Shown: piece after piece, positions 1-12,228 of the stretch | Numbering within the stretch: the stretch's first letter is position 1 | Layout: every line of letters starts with the position of its first letter | Assembly (NCBI GenBank): GCA_025890175.1 | Contig: JANPYM010000008.1 | Span: forward strand, 1,403,650-1,467,649 | Direction: 5' to 3' | DNA from: Ciborinia camelliae | Lineage: Eukaryota; Ascomycota; Leotiomycetes; Helotiales; Sclerotiniaceae | Length of the DNA: 64,000 bases | The notes under the pieces: model-generated | Databases searched by the model: none | Seen by the model: the letters and a program-made list of their open reading frames with translations, nothing else | What the model was told of the DNA's origin: nothing | Position numbers and translations under genes: made by a program

Positions 1-3000
1 AATAAATCTTTCCTTTTTTCAGAAATTTTTTTATTCATAGTATTTCAACGAACTTAATATATTTTATTAGTAAAAACGGTTTTATAAATCTATTTACCAT
101 TTGTAAATCCATTAGTATAAATTATAAATTAATATAGTTTTGTATAATTTGTTTATAAATATAATAATACTTTATTATTATATACTTTATATACTAATAA
201 ATTTTTGAATTTTTAATAAAAACAAAATTTTCCTAATTATTTTTAATAATTTTAATTTTTATTAAATTAGGATATTTATATTTAATTTTTATTAATTTTT
301 TTAAAAACTATTAAATTTACAATATTTTTATAATTGTTTTATAAAATTTATAATATTTCGATTTTATTAAATTCAAAGTTATAATTAATTGTTTTTTTAA
401 TTATATCAAAATTATTTTTTTATATATAAAAAAAATATAATTTAATATACTTTTTTTTATTAAAAAATTTTTTATATAATCGAAATCTATATATCTTTTT
501 ACAATAAGTTTATTATTACTATTATTATAAATAATTATATAATTTATTATATCAATTAAATATTAAAAAACTTGATTGTAATATTTTATATATATTTTTA
601 AAAAATTAATAAAAAATCAATAAAAAATATTTATATTATATATAATATTCACTTTAATATATAAAAATCTTAAAGATTTAATTTTGAATTAATAAAATAT
701 TATAAATTGTTTATTAACTATTTTTTTATTTAAAATTAAATTTTTAATAAAATTTAATATTATAAATATTATATCTATTTATAAATATTTAAAATCAAAT
801 TTTATAAAAAATTTTTTAATATAAAAATTTTAATAAAAAATAATTGTTTTATTTTATATATTATAATAAATTCGAATTTTTAGAAAATATAAAATTATTT
901 TTAAATTTTTTATTTAAAACTTTTTTGCCAAACTTTTTTTTAAAATATTATATATATTTATTTTTTTAATTATAAAAAAATTATTAATATATATTATTAT
1001 TATTGTTTTTTTATTATAATTAAAATAAATATAATTATTTATTTTTATTAATATAAAATTTAATTAAATAAATACAAAATGTAAAGTTTTTTATTATTAT
1101 CTTAATATCTATTTTAAACTATATAAAATTTTAAATAATTAATATATTTAAATTTTACCTTTAAAATCTTCTCCTAATTATTCAAATTAAATTTTATTTT
1201 ATTTTCAATATAATAGTAATTTAATATAAATTAATAAATCATTTAATATAATAATATTTAAAAATATTATAATTATATTTATTTGATATATCTCTAATCC
1301 AAAGTAAACAATAATTATTAAAATCATTTTTTAGAAAATATTCTTATAAACTCCTATAAAAATTTAATCGAAATCCAATTTATAATATTATTCGAAATTT
1401 TATATAATTTAATATATTTTATATTTTTTAATATTATCTTTTTTATTTTGTTTTTATTTATAAATCATTTTATTATAAAAAAATTTTTTAGTTTTTGAAT
1501 TTTTAATTTTTAAATAAATTTAAAAATTTCATTATTAAAAATCAATTTATATTTAACTTTAATCAATTTTATTTATTTAATTTTATTAAATAACTTTATA
1601 ATTTTATCAAATATTTTAAAATTATCCCTAATATCAATTATTATTATTATACAAATTGTATAAACAATAATACAATATTATTATAATATCTATATTACTA
1701 TATCATTTATTTTTTTATTAATAATTTTTTTATTCTTTAAACCTTTAAAATATCCTTAATTATGCTTTTAATCAAACTTTAATATTTTATTAATATTAAC
1801 TTAATCAAATTAATTCTTATAATTAAATAATATATAATTATTTATAATATTTGAATAATCTTTAATATTAATAATTAATTTATTTAATTAAATATAAATA
1901 AAATTATTTAAAAATATTAAATTATTATTTAATTTTTTTTTATTTTAATATTTATTTGGATTATTATTATTATTAATTAAATTAATTAAAAAATCTAATT
2001 TATTAAAATAAATATTAAAAAAATAAACGATTTTATTAATTATATAAATAAAAATAAATATTTAATAAATATAATTTTTTTTAAAATTAATAAAAATATT
2101 TTTTTTAATTTAAAAAATAAATTTTTTATTTATAATATAATATTTTTTTGAAATATAAATATAAATAATATTATTAAATATTTATAAATAAAAAATATTT
2201 AATTAATTATTTATATTAAAACAAATATAATTTATATAAATTTTATACAAAATAATTCCATTAAATAAAAATTAAATTATAATTTAATTTATAATATAAA
2301 TTATATCCTAAAAAACCTTTAATTAAAAAATATATAAAATTATTATTTTAATAAAAATAAATTATATTTTATTAAAAACTATATAAATAAAACATTTAAA
2401 TACTTTATTCTAATTTAATATATAAAAAATCATAAATTTAAGATAAGATTTTAAATTTTTAATTATTTAATTAAATTTGTATTGTTTATATTTATTACCC
2501 CTATTAAATTTTTAAATCAAAATTATTATATTATATTGTACAAATATTTATTAATTTATAATATAAATAACTTTTTTGGTTTTACCTTTTTTTTTATAAA
2601 TAAATATAATTCGCTCACAAATACCATTATTAATAAATAAAATTATATATTTATAATTATTAATATTAATAAAATAAATTTTAATAATATTAATATTTAT
2701 TTTTTTAAAAAATTTTATTATATAAAAATCAATATTTTTTTATTATATATAATAAAATTTTTTAAGTTTATAAAATTTATAAATTTTATTTTTCAAATAA
2801 ATATTTAAATTTTTTAAAAACAAATTTTTAATAACTTTTTAAATATTTTTAATATTTTTTAAAAAAAAATATTTAAAACATTTATATTATATTTTTATTA
2901 ATTAAATATTTATAATATAAAACAGAATAATTAATAAAGCTTTTTAAATAATTGGTATCCCTAATATTAAAATATAAAAATATTAATTAATTTGAAAAAA

Positions 3001-3528
3001 ATAATTTCAATTTTTATTATAAATTATATTTAAATTATTATTACTTTTATTAAATTTAACATATTTTTTTTTAATTTATATTTTATATTTCAAAAACAAT
3101 TTAATAAACAAATCAATAAAATAAAAACTATTTAATAAAAAAATAGGATTAACCAAATAATCCAATATAATATATTTAAAAACAATTATTTTAATTTTTT
3201 TGAAAATAATAAAATTATTTATTAATATTAATATTAAAGAATTTGCTTTTTTATTTAAAAGCTTTTAATAGATTTTAAAGTTATTTTTATTTTACAAATA
3301 ATGAAATAAAATATTTATATTAAAAAATTATATTTTTTATATATAATTATTTCAAATAATTTGATTATTAAAAAGAATTTACATGATTATATTAGAATTA
3401 TTATTAATTAAAAAAATTAAAAAGTTTAATAATATTATATATAAGGTTAAAATACAAAAATTTAAAAAAAAATCAAATAATAATAAAAAGAAAGAATTTG
3501 TTTTTATTTTAAAATCTATTTCAGTATT

Positions 3529-3602
3529 AAAGTTAAAGCTAAAGCTAAAATTAAAGCCAAAATTTAAGTTAAAGCCAAAGCCAAAGCTACCACTCGCTCC
3601 AA
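3529..3602 (+). repeat. Short AAAGCY repeat ghost inside the AT block
   Basis: A run of AAAGCT/AAAGCC hexamers followed by a short C-rich stretch. In one frame it reads as alternating Lys-Ala, in another as Lys-Leu/Lys-Pro. Several CpA dinucleotides survive here although CpA is almost absent around it. It may be the remnant of a Lys-rich low-complexity coding segment of the destroyed element. The 94-codon ORF that covers it (3383-3667) is mostly AT-generated Lys/Asn/Phe/Leu and is not supported as a gene. Confidence 0.4.
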
Positions 3603-5167
3603 ACTTATTTTTGGATTTTTTATATTTATTATATTATATTTATTTTTTTTTATATTTCTTTTTTTAAGCTTTTTTTGTTATAATATTTTTCAAATTATTG
3701 AAATAAATATTTATATAAAATTTAAATATAAAAAATATATTATAATAATTATATTTATTATTATTAATATTAAATTATAATAATTTTAATAATTTTAAAA
3801 ATTTTTATTTTTTTTTTTTTTTAAATTTTGATTTATTATTTTGATTTTAATTTGTTTTTTAAATCTTATTTTCGAACAAAGCTATTTTATTATCATTAAG
3901 ATTATTATTTTTTTGTATTTTATCAATAAAATCGATTAAAAGTTTTTTAAAATTTAAAAGTTTATCTTTATTGTTATAGCGAATTTAATATAAATTTCTA
4001 TTAATTTAGATAAAAAAATATTTAAAAGTTTTAATTATAAATTAAATATAATAATTTAGATTAAAAAGTTTAATATTCAAATTTATAAATTTTATTATAT
4101 AAAATTTATATTTTATAATAAATTTATTAATTAAATTAAAATTATTAAAATTTATTTTGAAAAAACAATTTTATTTATTTGTATATAAATAATAATCAAT
4201 TTTTTTATATTAATTTTTAAATTTTTTTAATATATTTTTAATTTTTATATATTTTTTAATAAATAATAATTTAATATTATTAACAAAATTTTTAATATAA
4301 TATTATATTTTAAAATTTTTAATAATTTAATTATTCCAAAATCGAATTTTATTAATTATTCTAATAATAATATTTTTATAATTATTTGTTTTGTTATAAA
4401 AATTGATAAATTTTAAAATTCAAAAACAATTAAATATATTATTTATTTTAATAATATTTATAATATTTTTAAATTATATATTATAATTTTTTATTTTTTT
4501 AAAATAAAATTTATATAAAAATATTAGATTATTAAAAATTGTAATAACTTTCGAATTAGAATTTGAAACTATATTAAATATTAATAAATTTTGTTATGCC
4601 AATAATAAATCTTTTTACATAAAAAAAAATAATCAAAATATCAAATTTTCTAACCTTAATATAATATTATAAAAAATATCTTTTTTTTAAAATTAATTTA
4701 AAAATAAATTAAATTCTTCATCCTATTCTTTCTTGATATTGTTTTCAATTTTAATAATAAAAAACTTTACAATTTTTTATAATTTTTTTAAATACAATAT
4801 CATTATTATAAAATTTATAAATAAATTTAAAAAAAATTCAATTATAAAAATTAATCTTTTTAATTTATTATTTTTTTTTTATAAATATTAATTTTTTACA
4901 ATATTTTAAATATTAATTTTTTTTTATTATATCTATCGTTTTTTTATTTAATGTTTTAGATTTTTTGTTTGTTTTATAAAAAATATAAAAAAAATATAGA
5001 ATAAAATAAATAAATTAAAGTAATTAAAAATTTATCCGTTAATTTAATATATTTAAATTTATAATCTATTAAAATTAAATAAATTATATAAAAATATAAA
5101 TTGTATAATATATTTGAAATTATTATAAAATTAAGATTAAACCTTATATACTATTTAAGCTTAAAAT

Positions 5168-5240
5168 AGGGCGCTAAGCTGTATTAGGCCTACGGCCCGC
5201 TTCGCGGTCTGTACGGCTCATACGGCCCTGGCTACTCTCA
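5168..5240. other. GC-rich islet in the AT block
   Basis: About 70 bases of GC-rich sequence with three TACGGC-type repeats and a CCGCTTCGCGG inverted core, embedded in DNA with almost no G or C. It is too short to be a gene. RIP acts poorly on short duplications, so a short element or young insertion would survive in this way. Identity unknown. Confidence 0.5.
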
Positions 5241-5779
5241 ACAAAAAAATAAAAAAAAAATAATATTAATATATAATAAAAAATTATATTTTTTATTATT
5301 AATATTAATTTTTAAAAAAAATTTTAATAAAAAAAAATTAAAAAATACAAAATATTACAAATAATTGGATATTATAGCTTTTGTAATAAATCCTATACAA
5401 TTTTAATTTTATTTAAATTAAATATAATTTAAAAAAAAATATAAATTTGAATTTTAAAAATAAAAAAATAATTTATTAATTATATTTGAATTTTTTAAAG
5501 AATTATATCGAAATTAATTATAATATAAATATATTAAAAACTTTTTTTTAAAAAAATGAAAAATATAAAATATTAAGAATATATAATAAAAAAATTATAT
5601 TTAACAATTTTAAAAAACTATACTATTAATTTAAATAAAAATATATAAAAATAAAAGAATTAAATATATATTATAATATATTAAATAAAAAAATTAAATA
5701 AATAAAAATTCTAAATCAAAATTAAGATATTTTATAGAATATATTAAAAAATCAGGTTATTTTGTTAAAAAGGAATATA

Positions 5780-8700
5780 GATTAAAGATTTAAACTGGGA
5801 TTGCTTATAAGCAAGATCCTACGCTAATATTATGCTAGTCTAGTCCCCATGTGACCTGTTAAATCCACCCCTGTTACTAGTGTGTCTGTCTGACCAAAAA
5901 CATCGCGTCATGAATTCTGCAAGGTGGTTTTTCGAGTGAAAAATCCACCTCCATCTCAAGCGTCAATAAAACGAGGGCTTCAACCCCACGACTCACGGGA
6001 TTCATGCTTTACCACGAGATTCATATATTGGTAAGGGTGGAAGAGCCGCCAAGCATTTTCTCCTGCCGTGCGCCTGTAAGCAAGCCTTTTTCTTGAATTG
6101 TACTCGTCTTACTGTGGTACATGCTCATTGGTTACCCATGCTCTGTTTGGCTGTTGGCTGAGTATGTACCTATGTGCCTATGTACTTTCAGTCTTGTCAC
6201 GCTACAATGGTACAAGGCGTATACAAAGGATCAGCTCAGGATTCATCTACGATCTTATCATCACCTCTCTCTTCCTCCCCTTTTCTCTCCTTTGATCTGG
6301 TCCCCGTCATTCACAATTCATTGATTAGGGAGGATCATTCACACCTCGAAGTTGGAGGCTCGAACAGATTCCATGTTCACAGACGATTTCCTCCACCTCC
6401 TTCACGCAAGAACGAGGTTGGTCCCATGTCGTGAGACCGCACCAGATTATATCACATTTTACATTTTGGATCACAAATCTGACGGCTCAGTTTTTTCTCA
6501 TCCACATCCATCATCTCCAGGCTCTCTCGTCAAGTTTCACAGCACGTGCCGAGAACGAATAGATAGTATCACCCCGCTTCACACCCACATGGTACACATT
6601 TCATTTTGGTGTATCTCGACCCAAGCCCTGGGCGAGGATGGGTTGGTTGCATGAGATGGATGGCCTCAACAAATGGGTTGATGAGATGCGGCGTGGTTTG
6701 GTTTCGTTTGGTTTGGTTCGTATGTTCTCATTCGGGTTATTATTGATATTTTCATCCCTCTTTGTAGCTACTATCTACCTATCCTTCAGGAACATTAGAT
6801 TCTATATGCCGATACTATTTATTCTAAGGAACATTGCTACTCCCAATATTACTTTACGTTGTACACGCCTGCCTTTCTGATCATCCCTCGTACCTAGGTA
6901 TAAGGTCTAAGGTAGGTAGTTTCAACGAACACCTTTGAAGATATATATCAATAAATCAGCTCCCTAATCCTTAATAAAAACTCTCAATACCTCCCTCCCT
7001 ACCTAGGTAGGTACTTTCAATACCATTCATATCCGCATCGTGATTCTTGCATGCCTTCACCCATTCACCCCGCTGCCATCAAACCCAAAAGAGGGGTATC
7101 GCAATAGCAAGTACATACACGTCGTCAACCGATCCCGAAACATCAATCGTTCACCCGTTCCATGGGTATCTTCCACTGTGTATGTCTTTTTCTTTTTTGT
7201 GGAGTTATTTGAACCCTATTCTCAAGAAAAAGAAAAAATTAAATGTAAATAGTAAATATTAAATGGATATTAAACTCGCATCGAGTCCTCTATCAATCAT
7301 CCTTCTCACTATGCGGTCGTACTGTTCTGCTGTTCTGCTGTCGTGCTCTCATCATCACATGGGTAATCGGGAGAGAGGAGATGTTCTTGATTGCAAAGTT
7401 GCTTTGGGTGGGGATTGAATGATTGAATGGATGAATGGATTGATGGATTGATGGATTGATGGATTGATGGATTGATGGATTGATGGATTGATGGATTGAT
7501 GGATTGATGGATTGATGGATTGATGGATTGATGGATTGATGGATTGATGGATTGATGAATAAATGCACAATGCCATCTCCCGTATTTCAATCTCTACATC
7601 TTTCTTGCAGCGCGAGTATCGTGTGAAGAGGGATGGGGAGGGGGAGGGGGTGCGTGGTATATTTGGTATATTGGGAATATTTGGGATATTTGGGCTGGAA
7701 ATCTGGGGGATTGCATTGATCTGGGGGATTGTATTGCATTGCATTGGATATGTTATATTATAATAAGATATTTTATATTGTGATTGATATCTTGTACATA
7801 ACCTCCTGCTCCTATCGGTACACAAATCTCTTATTGAGATGTCTAGGGAAATGTATATCATATTTAGAGTCAATGGGATGGGATGGCATGGGATGGATAT
7901 TTACAGGGAAATCGAAACGTCCATCCACGTCCTTTTTTTCTTATACTCCTTTACTACATAATAGGTACTATACTGTGGCGGATATATAAATTGTTATATC
8001 GTGTATATATGTATGTATATAAGATATGTATTTAAATATTTAAATAGATATCTATCTACCTGTTCTCGAAATCCTATTCATGATTATTAAATATTAGGGT
8101 TAAGGGGAAGAAGGGGCAGAAGGTATATCTACATATAGTTGATATATATCATGAAGAAAATGTGGATGTGGATATGGATGTAAATATTCGATGTGCTTTG
8201 GTATTGATAGGGAGAAGGTCGAAGTTCTTCTTACCTAGGTAATGGGCTTAGAGACCTATTCCTCTTATGATTCTCTTCTCATCATCTTTCATCTTTGAAG
8301 TGTCTCTCTAGAAATGTATTTATATACCTAGGTATTAGATACCTATACATCTCCTAGATATCCTAGATATTCATCTACACCCTAGCATCTCCTTCTCCCT
8401 CCCTTCTCCTCCTTCTCACTGCCCTCCCCAGCCTTTCCATTCCATTCCATTCCACCAGCTTTCCAAACCCCGCCATATTCATCTTCATCTCTGCTCTACT
8501 ATCCTCGATCAAACCCTAACCTCTATAAATACATATATACATACATACATACATCCATATCTTTCTCATCACAATACTGATTTACACCTACATCATCCGT
8601 CTTATCATATAATATATGCCACAACACGCCATGATCCTTTCTAATACTACCCAGCTAAGTAGTATCATATCTACACTATGTATATATTCGAGTATATCTA

Positions 8701-9284
8701 GGTACCTAATTAATAGACACTCCGTAAATATATGAGGGTAGAAATTGGAATGCAAAGTGAAGGATGGGTTAGTTGATTTTGGCTGGATTGTAGCTTGTAG
8801 TTTGTTGATGGTAGTTTATTGGTCATATGTACATTGATTGATATTATACTTGGAAATTGAATAGTTGAATGGAATGATCTATATATACCTAATATTGTGA
8901 CGAGGGCTCTGTTATGTGTTTCATGGGTGGTTCTGAATATTGGTTTGAGCCGGGAGTCTAGAGTTGGAGTTTATGTATGAGGAAAGGAAAGGAAAGGAGA
9001 AAAATGGCTATGGGTAAATAGGATCGTGAATATGTGAAGTTGTGAAGTTGTGGGGTTCGGAAGATTAAATTAGATAGTATAGTACTGTTACTGTGGTGGC
9101 AATTTGGTCGAGGTGAGAAATTTCATGGCATGGGGAATTTGTAAGGAGGTTACTTTGGTGTCCACGGTAGTTTAGTTGATTCTCGTAAATTCATTATATC
9201 GTTAACCCAGTGTTAGAGTGTCCTCGGCTGTATAATCCTCAATATTCAAACTCTCCTCCTCATTAAATACCATCACCATTTCAA
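5780..9284. other. Gene-poor spacer
   Basis: Normal-composition DNA between the AT block and the transporter gene. ORFs are short and overlap on several frames without recognisable motifs, so none is called. It contains the 8-bp minisatellite at 7437-7556, short TTTGGGATAT-type repeats near 7655-7690, and exact TACCTAGGTA palindromes at 6891, 7000, 8232 and 8325. The last kilobase is the 3' flank of the minus-strand transporter. Confidence 0.6.
7437..7556. repeat. Minisatellite, (GGATTGAT)15
   Basis: Fifteen uninterrupted copies of the 8-bp unit GGATTGAT, flanked by degenerate GAATGGAT units on the left. Because 8 is not a multiple of 3 and the unit makes no stop on the minus strand, all three minus frames stay open through it. 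That explains several overlapping Ser/Ile/Asn/Pro/His/Gln-repeat ORFs, which are not genes. The perfect identity suggests recent slippage or expansion. Confidence 0.95.
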
Positions 9285-10867
9285 TTATCTCCCCTCTTCG
9301 CCTTCTCCTTCCCCTTCCCTCTTCCCCCCATACCCACCTTCTCTCATCCCCCTCTCAAACTCCCTATCCATCTCCGCCAAATCCACCCCTTTCCCCTCAG
9401 GCAAAAACCAATAAACCATGACCCCGAGAACCCCCACTCCCCCAGCCACAAAAAACGTACTACTCTTCCCGGCTGCCTCCTGAATCGGCGTAAAAACCTG
9501 CGTCCCCACCGCCGCCCCCGCCTTCCCAAACCCCGCACTAACCCCATAACCCACCCCCCGAATCGCCGTCGGGAAGCTCTCCGCACTAATCAATCCAATC
9601 GTGGCCCCGGGCCCCATATGTCCCAAACACGCAAAGAGTCCAAAGAGAACCACGAATGCCGGGAGATTGCGCGAGGTGGTCAATTGATCGTAACAGCCTC
9701 CGATAATGAAGCCGAGGATGATGTACCCCGAGAATCCGAGAATACCGGTCCATTTCCGCCCAATTCGGTTGACGAGCCACATTCCTACCACGACGCCGGG
9801 AATGGGGAAGATAGCGAGGATAAATTGCCAGATGGCTACCGTGCGGACGTTCTTACCCGGCACAAGCCCGTTGATAATCGCAGCGCTCATGATACTATTT
9901 GGAAAATTGACAAAATCGTACAAGAAAAACGCGGTGCTGGTACCCAAGCACCGTAACCCGTATTTGCGGATGACAAACCCCCAAGGGATCGAACGTTTTT
10001 TGAAATTCGACTTTTGGAAGAGTTTCCCGTCCGTCATGCGCAGACGGAAGAGCATGACGAAGAGAGGGAGAATCGTGCTGATACTGTAGATGGCGTGGAA
10101 GGCCACGGTGAGATTGTTGTTCGAGGCGACCAGGGAGAGGAGATAGACGAGTGTGCATGTTGGGGAACCGGTCGTGGCCATCATGGTGGAGACGAGGACT
10201 TGAATTGGACCTCGGCTTTCATCGAAATGATCGGCTGATCCTTCGAGTGCGGCGGCTGCCGAAGTGGGATATTCACCCCCGACGCCTACGCCGGCGATCC
10301 CTCGAGCAATGGTTAGGAACCAAAACATATTTGGGGAGGGATGGACTTGGAAAGCGAGGGTAGAGAGCAGAGAACCGATTATCACGAGTGTGGATGTGAA
10401 GAGCATACCCCCTTTGCGAGAGAATTTATCGGAGGTGTAGCCGAGGATTAGGATACCTATTACGGAGCCGATGAGGAGAGCGTTGGAAATGCGGGTTTGG
10501 ATTGTAGGGGTGTAGACTTTGGTGCCGAGGAGATGGTTGAATACTACATTTGTACTTGATGCCTAGTTTTGTCAGATATAAAGTTTCAAATCGTGATATT
10601 GAAGATTGGAAACTCACCAAGCCTTGCTGATACCCATCTGAATAGTTTGCCATTGCCTAAGATCACCGTTAATACTATTCTCGAGTACTGGGCCCTAGAT
10701 GTTAAACTTACAGATCCAATAATCGTCCATATTGACCCAGCTCTAGAGTTCGTAGACTCGGCATCTGATTCCACATCTCTCAACTCACCAGCTGAAGTAT
10801 CCTTCACATTTTTCTCTCCAACCTTCGAAGCAAAGACATGCTCGGCAACATCTTGTGTTGCAGCCAT
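9285..10867 (-). CDS. MFS H+ symporter, Git1/phosphate-transporter family
   Basis: Three exons on the minus strand: 10867-10712, 10656-10618 and 10562-9285, with two 55-bp GT-AG introns, giving 490 residues. The start is MAATQDV at 10867; an upstream in-frame TTG is not a likely start. The middle exon is only 13 codons and carries SDGYQQG, the start of TM1 in the phosphate:H+ symporter branch (TC 2.A.1.9). Exon 3 adds a GYTSDKFSRKGG loop 2-3 motif, the ARGIAGVGVGGEYP helix near residues 150-165, and about ten more hydrophobic segments, ending in a Gly/Glu/Arg-rich cytoplasmic tail. Fungal relatives import glycerophosphodiesters (Git1) or phosphate, so uptake at the plasma membrane is likely. 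The exact substrate cannot be told. Apparently intact. Confidence 0.85.
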
Positions 10868-12228
10868 TGCCAAATATAAACCCGAGATTGTCAAAACTTC
10901 GTACAATCTTATTCGAATTTCATACAATCTGAAATTTAGCAACCCCCGTATCAATCATTCAAAACTGCACTCCAATTTCAAATACTACTCCTTCACAATT
11001 TCTCACCCTCAAGAAGTTGCTACTGTAAAAGAAGAAAGAACCCCTACAGCCCCTCCGGAAATATCCCCATCATATACCCCCCCCTACTCAAATCTACCCC
11101 TCAACATCCATATCTAAGTAACAATTCTCCACAGTGCACACTACACACCCATTGATTATCTATGATCCACCCATCCATCCACACGGAAAAACTTTTCCAT
11201 TCCATCCCAACCCGCATAATCGCACGTTTTTTCTATCTTGATATGAGCAATCGATTTATCAAATAGACTAGGTCCTCACCCACCATCTCCAATACTTTCA
11301 CGGCGTTTGCCCAGCCTTGTAGCAAGCGTTCAAATGCTCCGTCTCATGATTGGCCCTGTATTCCAAACCCGTCGATCACTAGAGCGGATTTCGCCTCTGC
11401 GGCGTTGAGGTGGGGCTTCCTGGTGGAGTCTCCGAGTAGTGTCCGACGAGTAGGTAGAGAGTCGAGAGTCGAGACTCGAGACCGGTGTGTGTATTTCCGC
11501 TGATGGGATTTAATACTTTGGTTTGTCAATCATGTGACGCTCGTGAAAATGCGAGCCGAAGATTAATTAATATATTCAGTAATTGTAACGGTATGCTGTC
11601 ATGTTACTACCAGCAGCATTATTTTCTTTCATTATTGTCCTAATTATTACTACAATTGGCCACCACTCCATCCTTTCATCATAGCATGCGTGTTCTGGCC
11701 ATACTTCCCATGTTCAACTTTATCTTTCATTGGTCTCGCATACCCTCATGTCCCTTATTCCTCTTTTTTGAGACCCATCTCGACTTGCCCTTTCAATCCA
11801 TGCATGTATTTACACCCACCCACCCCATTCATTGTATCAACCTCCGACTTCTTCTCCAGGTCAGCCCTCAACATCAGCACGACACTACATCCATATCCGC
11901 AGAATCAAATAGACGTTAGAAAAAGTAGAACCAGCTTTCCTCATAACCACATATATGCTACTAAAAACACTAACTCCCAACTCAATCGCTGATGAAAACT
12001 TCGTGTATATGTATATCCCACATATACATGCAATTTGAATTCGACCCATTGTGTCGAAACCAATGCCCCCCAAAATACGCTTCATGTACTGCGCTTTTCC
12101 TAAACGACCCAAAAGAAGAATATTGACAAATGCAAATACAAAGGAAAGGCTTCTCGTCCAGAAAGTAGAAGAGAGGTATTGTGATTGCCGAGAGAAATGG
12201 CCCATGAGAAATTAGGACTTATGATACC
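10868..12228. other. Intergenic spacer between two minus-strand genes
   Basis: Holds the promoter of the MFS symporter and the 3' end of the MAPKKK gene. The short ORFs here have no recognisable motif. No RNA gene or repeat was seen. Confidence 0.5.

Larger units (their letters stand above)
1..5770. repeat. Extremely AT-rich, RIP-like gene-free block
   Basis: Almost pure A/T sequence dominated by TpA and ApA/TpT, with only scattered G and C, no plausible long ORF and no intact repeats visible. It switches abruptly to normal composition near 5780. In Pezizomycotina this pattern is typical of transposons and other duplicated DNA mutated by repeat-induced point mutation (CpA to TpA) and kept as heterochromatin. 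Two places escape the bias: a Lys/Ala-codon-like stretch at 3529-3602 and a GC-rich islet at 5168-5240. The original element cannot be named from what is left. It could also be part of a centromeric or subtelomeric block. Confidence 0.85.

Noticed and set aside
3383..3667. 94-codon Lys/Phe/Tyr-rich ORF in the AT block
   Set aside because: Composition follows the AT bias; only a short repeat ghost in it is notable.
7293..7873. Three overlapping minus-strand ORFs of Asn-Pro-Ser-Ile-His-Gln repeats
   Set aside because: They are the three readings of the 8-bp minisatellite; no gene-like sequence outside it.
10569..11117. 182-codon plus-strand ORF
   Set aside because: Antisense to the first exons and introns of the Git1-like gene, no motif.
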